DNA from: Centroberyx gerrardi
Lineage: Eukaryota; Chordata; Actinopteri; Beryciformes; Berycidae
Direction: 5' to 3'
DNA length: 64,000 bases
Assembly: GCF_048128805.1 (NCBI RefSeq)
Contig: NC_136003.1
Span: forward strand, 24,943,340-25,007,339
This document shows positions 57,990 to 64,000 of the stretch, piece by piece (position 1 is the first letter of the stretch; each line of letters begins with the position of its first letter). The notes beneath the pieces were generated by a model that saw only the letters and a list, made by a program, of their open reading frames with translations, searched no databases and was not told where the DNA came from. The translations under genes were made by a program, and so were the position numbers.

Positions 57990-58530
57990 GAGACTCGGGG
58001 ACGGAGCCCTACTAGTGCAACATCCACCCCAACCCACTACTGCAGTCAACATCGCAGCCTCCTCCCTACGTCTCTTTCTTTTTATTTTTTGAGGAGACCT
58101 GGGGCAGAATAGGGACACCATAGCACAGAAGCCATGAAAAATCCTCCTGTCTCCCTTTTTTGTAATGGGAGTCATAAAACCTACCATTGATGAAAGATTT
58201 GTAACAAGGGGAAATCACCTGTTGCCTCATTGGGTACTGGCTTGATTTTAAAAAAATGGAAAAAAAAACCAAAACTGAAAATTTACAGCCCCTCAATGCA
58301 GAGTTGTTTCTCATAGTGCATTCTACTATAAAGGCTCAGTGTGAACTGGACAGGCTCTAAATGACAAACATTGCAGAAGTGCGTTGCGTCTCATCTTTGT
58401 CTTGTATTTTATTTTTTTATATGTATAAATTCTCAATGTTTTTGTAGAATAAGATAACTTGGAAAACTTTTTTTTAATGAAGCTGGATGTCATTGATCTG
58501 GTGTATGACCGTTTGAATAAAAGATGTCTG
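57990..58530 (+). terminator. eftud2: eftud2 3' UTR and poly(A) signal
   Basis: A 3' UTR of about 530 bases without coding potential ends at AATAAA (58516-58521), followed by TGTCTGT. This gives a well-placed single polyadenylation signal. Confidence 0.7.
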
Positions 58531-59101
58531 TAATTCAAATAAGACATTACACTGTTCTGTACTCAACTCTTTCTTAGAACAGGAAAAAATCCTCCCTCTT
58601 GAGGATGTAGACATAGAAACCTTATGTAGTTGTAGATGGGGGAGAGGGGATTTGAGAGGCATTTACTGTCTAGTTCTGTGGGTGGAGAATAGTGCCATGT
58701 TGGAGCTTTGCTGATGGTTTGAGTGATTGGCGTGTCTGTCTGGGACGCTGTGTGGGCTGTGACTGATGGACAGGCTTTGGGATGGGTCGCGGCAGGGACA
58801 GAGGAAGCAAAGGTTAGGGGTCACATGGCCGGCTGAAAGGAAAAATGAGGGATGATGCAGCCTATCAAGGTAGATCACTCCAGCGACAAGAAGCTTGGTG
58901 TTAACATCAGATTTAGCTGGAAATTAAGCCTATATGTTCTATTTCTCATACCATTACAATATGGAAAGGTGGAGTGGAGCAAAGAGATTTCTGCAGGCAT
59001 AGATTACAGTTGAGTTCTTAATTTTTTTTTTTTTTTAATCTTTTATGCTAACGGGGAAGTACTTTGGAGATCCTGGAGTCCTATAAGAGACTTATGCATG
59101 G

Positions 59102-59303
59102 TTTAAAACTGCACTAGGCAACATTTTTATGTAAAAATACACCTGTCTAATCAGCCTAAATCACAAAGTGGGGCTGCAACGGAGAACAGGGTCCCATCCT
59201 CACTAATTGAGTTCCCACAGATTCATCCTATTTAAATTTATGTGTTTTTTTTAATGTCAGGTATGGATTCCTGGGTATTTAAGTTGCCTAGTGCAGCTTT
59301 AAA
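59102..59303. mobile_element. Small MITE with about 20-bp terminal inverted repeats
   Basis: TTTAAAACTGCACTAGGCAAC (59102-59122) is inverted at 59283-59303 with one mismatch or indel. The 202-bp element has no open frame. The outermost TTTAAA on both sides may include a TTAA-type target duplication, as for piggyBac-like elements; that is inference. Confidence 0.8.
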
Positions 59304-60361
59304 GAGCTGTTCCCAAAACAATTCTGATAGTCTGAATATGAACAAAGGTGTGATGACATCATGGTGACAGTATTGTGACTCACTGCTTTGAATTCACTTA
59401 ATACACAATAGTGTTCCTTAAATGTAAAAAGTAGGGTTTTACTACACTAACACACTGACACAGCTAAATTAATGATGCCTTTGTGTTGTGATGACTTGAT
59501 GTGTGAGTCTGTCACACCTAGAGAAGACTCTGACATCTGAACAGCTCAGTCCCTCGTCACTCACTACTGCCAATGGCACTAACAGTCGTAGACGAAGGGG
59601 GGGGGGGGGGGTTGTTGGGGATGGGGAAGGTAAGAAACGGGACAGGACGGGGTCAGCAATTGCTTGGGCTGCCTTGACATTTGGACTGAATGTCAATCCT
59701 TTCCAGGGAGACGGGGGATTTTTTTATTTCAGCAGACATGGGTAGACGGTGACGAGGGACACTGCGGGATACCGAGGGATACTGTGCCCTTTGCAAAATG
59801 CTTGGGGGAGAGAGAAATGAATAGGTTGAGCAATTACTGTAAACATGCTCAGGGTTTCAGAGTGTTGAATGAAACGTTCCTCATGGAGGTACCGACACGG
59901 GGGAGGGGGGAGGGGGGACGCTTTCAGGGGTTCGGTTCGCAACGCCTGCTCTTGTATCCTCTCACCTCTGCTTTGAAGACATCTGCTCTGACAGAATGTG
60001 ATCAACTCTGCCCATGTGTTAAGTCAACGTGTACGCAGACGCCGCCGCCCGTCCCGTCACCCCTCCTCCTCCCCCTCATGTTGGCGTGAGCGGGGATCGC
60101 GCGTGACCCCGGGCGCTGAGACGGATGGCAGCAGTTCTTGCCGGTCTGAACGCGAGGCCCCGGAGCGCTCACTGCAATCTGTGGACCCTGTGCTAAATAT
60201 AGACAGGAGCGAGACTCTGCTTTGGTTAAGGCCTGCTAGGGGCAGCCTCCTGCAAGTCAGGCCTCTCCTCCGTCCTTCCCAGCTCCATCTGCTCTCATCC
60301 TCCTCTTCATCCTCCTTTTCGTGTAATGTAGCTCTCCTCTGCTGTCTCCTTCCTTCGTCTT

Positions 60362-60366
<5 letters not shown>

Positions 60367-60411
<45 letters not shown>
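60367..60411. repeat. (CT)n microsatellite
   Basis: About 22 CT units. Confidence 0.95.
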
Positions 60412-60413
<2 letters not shown>

Positions 60414-61615
60414 CCTACTCACCTCTCTGGCTCTGTCATGTGTCTGTGACTCGATCACACTTGTCCCTTTCTGCTAACATCACAAGCAGACCCTTCCTCT
60501 CCAACATCCACCCCAAAGTGAGTAGCTATAGGCACGGCGAGCCTGATGAGGCAGCTTCAGCATATTGATTCATATTACCAATGACTGCTCACAGCTAAGA
60601 AGTGGCCAATTACACAAATCATTAATAGATCTGCGGGCTGAATGAAGATTACGAAGGTTGAATCAGCCTACAAACAATGTCATGTCTCCAAAAAAAGTTT
60701 CTGCAAGTTGTACATGACTTGAGGTTAGATGAGAATGTGTCCTCGCTTTATCCGTTTACTAAGGAGCTTTGTATGTGTTGTGACATCCCTCCATCCCTCT
60801 TGAACAGTCAGATGGAGTCTATCCCACAGAAACACAGGAGGGCGCCATCGCTGCCCGGCAGGTCAGTGACAAGCTGAGGTCCGGCAAGGTCGGCGCAGTG
60901 AGCAAACAAGAAAAAAACCCACCACCACATGACTGTGTGACTCCTGCACCCTAGGGCACCTGAAGGACCCACAATACTGAATCATCGTCTAATCACAGAG
61001 ATCAGAGGATCGAGAGGTCAATCCATCCCAGAGTATAGCCCACAGACTGATTGAGGCTGTGCGACACACACACGCATGCACAGCTGCCTGAGAGGGCTGC
61101 AAAATCAGAGGGGGGGTGGAGGAATATGTGAGCAAACCCCTTCAGAACAATCAAGCTTCAAACTCAAAGCAACTAGCTATTTCAATTTGCCAAATGAGCC
61201 ATATGTGTTCCCTTGCTCGGGGCCTTGCACAAAAGCATATTGAGACCAGACCCAGGCCCTCGCACAGTGGGCCGGCTGAGCTGGTAGCAAACGGTAAAGC
61301 ACCTTGGAATTAATCTAATCTTTTCCACCGGTTTCCGGATGGGAGGCTCATTTGACAGTATGGAATAGCAGACCTCATCTGTCGAAGGCATCCTGAGGAA
61401 CCCGATCATCTCCTTGGAATATGGTTTGCGGCCTGATGGTGAAATCTGTCGTTCTGTGTTATGGGTCATCAAACTGTGTCAGTTCACTTTCCATCCAACA
61501 GATTGAACTCATCAAAGTTGCATAGGATCCAACTTTGCCATGTGTGCTCAGTAATAACGACTGAAATCCCAAAGTAATTTTAGCTTGCTTCATCTTTGGG
61601 GGCCCTCACAGGTCA

Positions 61616-61686
61616 GACCAGACCAGTCCAGTACAAACCAGACCAGACCAGACCAGACCAGGCCAGACCAGGCCAGACCAGACCAA
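61616..61686. repeat. (CCAGA)n pentanucleotide array
   Basis: About a dozen CCAGA units with CCAGG, CCAGT and CAAAC variants. Confidence 0.9.
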
Positions 61687-62269
61687 TCCTGTCAATCAGA
61701 AACGGAGAGTGATCAGGGAAGAGTCACTCTGTTATCACTCTGTATTCAAATGCCCTCTGACAGCAGGCCTGCCTGCCAAAAAACAACCACGACTTGCAAC
61801 TTTTTTTTTGCCTTGTAATGTGGGACAGAGAAAAGGAGGCCCTGTAACCAAGCAGCCAGCCCAAGAGACTCAGCGTCACCCCTTACAAAAATAACCAGTT
61901 ATATTTTAAAAGGATATTATACAAATACCAGAGCAAAGCTATAAGTCCCCATAGGAATATCATAATATTATAGTGATATCATAGGAGATATAAATCCCAT
62001 AAGTGTGATAAGGTCACTATAAACTAACGACTGAGTGCCACAGACACACTACAGATCTCTATAGGAATATACTGAGAATATATTACAGTGATTTCTAGTT
62101 AGGGAGTGGGCTTTGAGTTGATGTATAGATAAAACAGATAGGGTTAACAAGGCTTTCATTTTTATTTTTATTTTTTTTTTGTTAAATTTTCATTTTCATT
62201 ATTCTGCATAATTTCCCCCCTTCTAATCAGCCTATGCTTAAAGGTTTTAGGTCCGAATTGTGAAGCGCA

Positions 62270-62540
62270 TCCAAGATGTGTAACCTGCCGGGTGCGCGCA
62301 CTGTCAAAGACGCGTACGCGCAACATCCTATTCCACAGCTTCCCCCCTGCAAAGACGCGTCGCCAAGCTTTCAGTCAGAAAACCCCGCTGTCACTCAGCG
62401 GGATCCTCACTGACCCAGTGTCAGACTTTGTGGCACATGGTGGAAAGACTTGTCGTGATAAATACGAGCGCGAGACGCCGCTGGATGTAGGCGGACCGGT
62501 GATCAACAGATCGGCAACTCAACTATCCACTCTCCCGAAG
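62270..62540 (+). promoter_or_regulatory. CpG-rich block, possible promoter/5' UTR of a gene continuing to the right
   Basis: High CpG density (GGTGCGCGCACTG, AAGACGCGTACGCGC, GAGCGCGAGACGCCG) stands out in an AT-rich setting. It runs into the possible start codon at 62541. This is the usual look of a vertebrate promoter CpG island. Confidence 0.4.
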
Positions 62541-62581
62541 ATGAGCGACCCAAAGGACAATACCGGAGACAACTGGCACAT
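62541..62581 (+). CDS. Possible first coding exon of an unidentified gene (partial)
   Basis: An ATG in fair context (A at -3) at 62541 begins MSDPKDNTGDNWH, and the frame meets a good donor (ACAT|GTGAGC) at 62581/62582. The CpG-rich upstream block supports a promoter here. I do not recognise the peptide, and no second exon is identifiable before the window ends, so this could be a chance start. The in-frame stop just after the donor would end a 14-residue peptide if unspliced. Confidence 0.3.
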
Positions 62582-64000
62582 GTGAGCGACTGACATATTT
62601 ATCATTATAGGCTCGAGCGAGTCACAGAGATGTGGGCGAAATAGCTCTCGAGATTTGGTTGTGATCAGCCGATGCAACTGTTCCTGGCAGCGAAGTAGCT
62701 TTAATGACAGCCCGTGCCAAAATGAGCGGACCATTGTCTCGCATCGCTGTAATGGAATGGGCCTGTAGGGATTTTGGCACCGGTTTTACGCAGCAGACAA
62801 CATAGTTTAATCGACGTCCTCGACTGAAGACAGAATAGCCTATAGCTGACATGGACAAAGAATGCTTAATAACCCTCGTAGTGATGCTATGAGATAAAAA
62901 CAACAACACACATCAGTAATACTCTGCTGGTTCCTCCGAGAAGTGGAGCAGATAATCAACGGCGGGATTCAAGTTTGGACCTCAATAAGTCCAAAGCGAC
63001 CTTTTTTTCTCTCACAAGGAACACCTTATATCTTAAAGCATCTTCACAGACTCGCATAGCGGTAAGGATTTGTCTATTAATTCCTATTACTGTAAGGTTA
63101 TCATCTATATCTGCTCTTCATGTGGCTAATTTCTACGCCTATATGGACGCCCTGGGAGTCATATACGCACCATTTGGCACAACACCATAACGCACACGAC
63201 GGTTGCATCCTCGTTCATTTCTTTTCTTTAATATGCATTTTTTTTTCTCCCGTTTATGCATGTTTTACACGTTGGCCCAAGACAAGCTGTGAGCAACAAG
63301 AGAGCAACTTCTCCATACAAACGTGATTTTGGGAAGCATCTGCGACCGGCGCGTCTAATTGGCATAAGCTGCTAATTTGCAGTCCATATGTCTGGCCATC
63401 AGTTGTAAAGCGTGTCACTGAATATTAGGCCTGTTTTAGGTTTTTAAGAGGTATTTTATTTTAACAGTGTTTTCAGACTGAGACACAGTGGCTCATAATC
63501 TTTTCTTTTCAAATAATTTCAGCAGCAGCGTGGTTTGGATGGGCGGTGCAGGGATTCTCCATTGGGCTTTGTTAAATCCTACAGGAGCTGTAAAAATGTG
63601 TGAAACCACATGGTACAGTGCAGACTTTCTTTTTGTGATTTAATTGCTAAACTCATATGAGCTTGGTGAATACATTTCACAAGTGCTATAATGTCAAAGT
63701 ATATTGCCTATATGCAATTTTTAGTTTTGATACCCAGTAGTTTTTAGTGGCTTGGTTAGTTTTTTTTATTGAATAATATACTGTATGTTACACAGGCTAG
63801 ACTTTAGGCTCATAGCATAACAACCTAAAGCTGAATTATGTGAATTTTAATGACAATAGGGTTAGGGTTAACTAGAGCTGATTGCAGCAGTATAGGCTGA
63901 TTATAATAAATCAAGTTTATCGCCGATTAAATCATTTACAGTACAAAAAGAAGACAAACATAGCATATGTCTAACCTTTACCATATATTCCAGGTGTAAA
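62582..64000. other. Right-end stretch, possible first intron
   Basis: No exon recognised. If the exon at 62541 is real, this is its intron, running past the window edge. Confidence 0.4.

Larger units (their letters stand above)
58531..62270. other. Intergenic stretch right of eftud2
   Basis: No exon recognised. Open frames are low-complexity shadows of a G run (59598-59611), CT repeats and GC-rich stretches. It contains a MITE (59102-59303), the CT microsatellite (60367-60411), a pentanucleotide array (61616-61686) and AT-rich irregular repeats (61920-62095). Confidence 0.6.

Noticed and set aside
59503-60477. Overlapping frames of 80-159 codons right of eftud2
   Set aside because: Low-complexity (G run, CT repeat, Ser/Leu-rich) with no family pattern or splice support.
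61616-61686. Regular short repeats considered as a CRISPR-like array
   Set aside because: Five-base units without spacers in a vertebrate genome; an ordinary pentanucleotide microsatellite.

Overview
The window is vertebrate nuclear DNA, almost certainly from a ray-finned (teleost) fish. Evidence: spliced genes with GT/AG introns, dense microsatellites, a percomorph-like content of short DNA transposons, and a gene set (phb, znf652, phospho1, eftud2) that corresponds to human chromosome 17q21 genes. I reconstructed five genes exon by exon; in each, the reading frame closes across every splice junction. The species was not identified.

Layout. 1-5836: no recognisable coding sequence; microsatellite-rich, and perhaps the 3' UTR of a plus-strand gene lying to the left. 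5837-9977 (minus): a five-exon, 1118-residue DTX3L-like protein (RRM/NMI-like N-terminus, KH-like middle, RING-like and Deltex C-terminal domains) whose RING and Deltex catalytic positions look degenerate. A putative ISRE-bearing promoter lies near 11 kb. 11.4-14.7 kb (plus): phb, prohibitin, 271 aa, divergent from the DTX3L-like gene. 17.1-31.5 kb (plus): znf652, a nine-finger C2H2 repressor of 683 aa with a very long first intron. 37.1-40.0 kb (plus): phospho1, a GC-rich skeletal phosphatase encoded by a single coding exon. 42.4-58.0 kb (plus): eftud2 (U5-116K/Snu114), 27 coding exons, 970 aa. 58.5-64 kb: mostly non-coding, ending with a CpG-rich island and a possible first coding exon of another plus-strand gene near 62.54 kb.

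The genes are ordinary housekeeping or developmental neighbours, not an operon. prohibitin acts in mitochondria, znf652 in transcriptional repression, phospho1 in bone mineralisation and eftud2 in the spliceosome. The most interesting coding item is the DTX3L-like gene: an apparently interferon-responsive Deltex relative that keeps the fold signature but lacks several residues the family uses for catalysis. The non-coding DNA holds several structured items: two abutting long AT palindromes (37.84-38.03 kb), an 18-bp perfect hairpin downstream of phb, terminal-inverted-repeat elements (about 20.5, 44.4 and 59.1 kb), duplicated hAT-derived repeats, and an eftud2 intron made almost wholly of a LINE tail.
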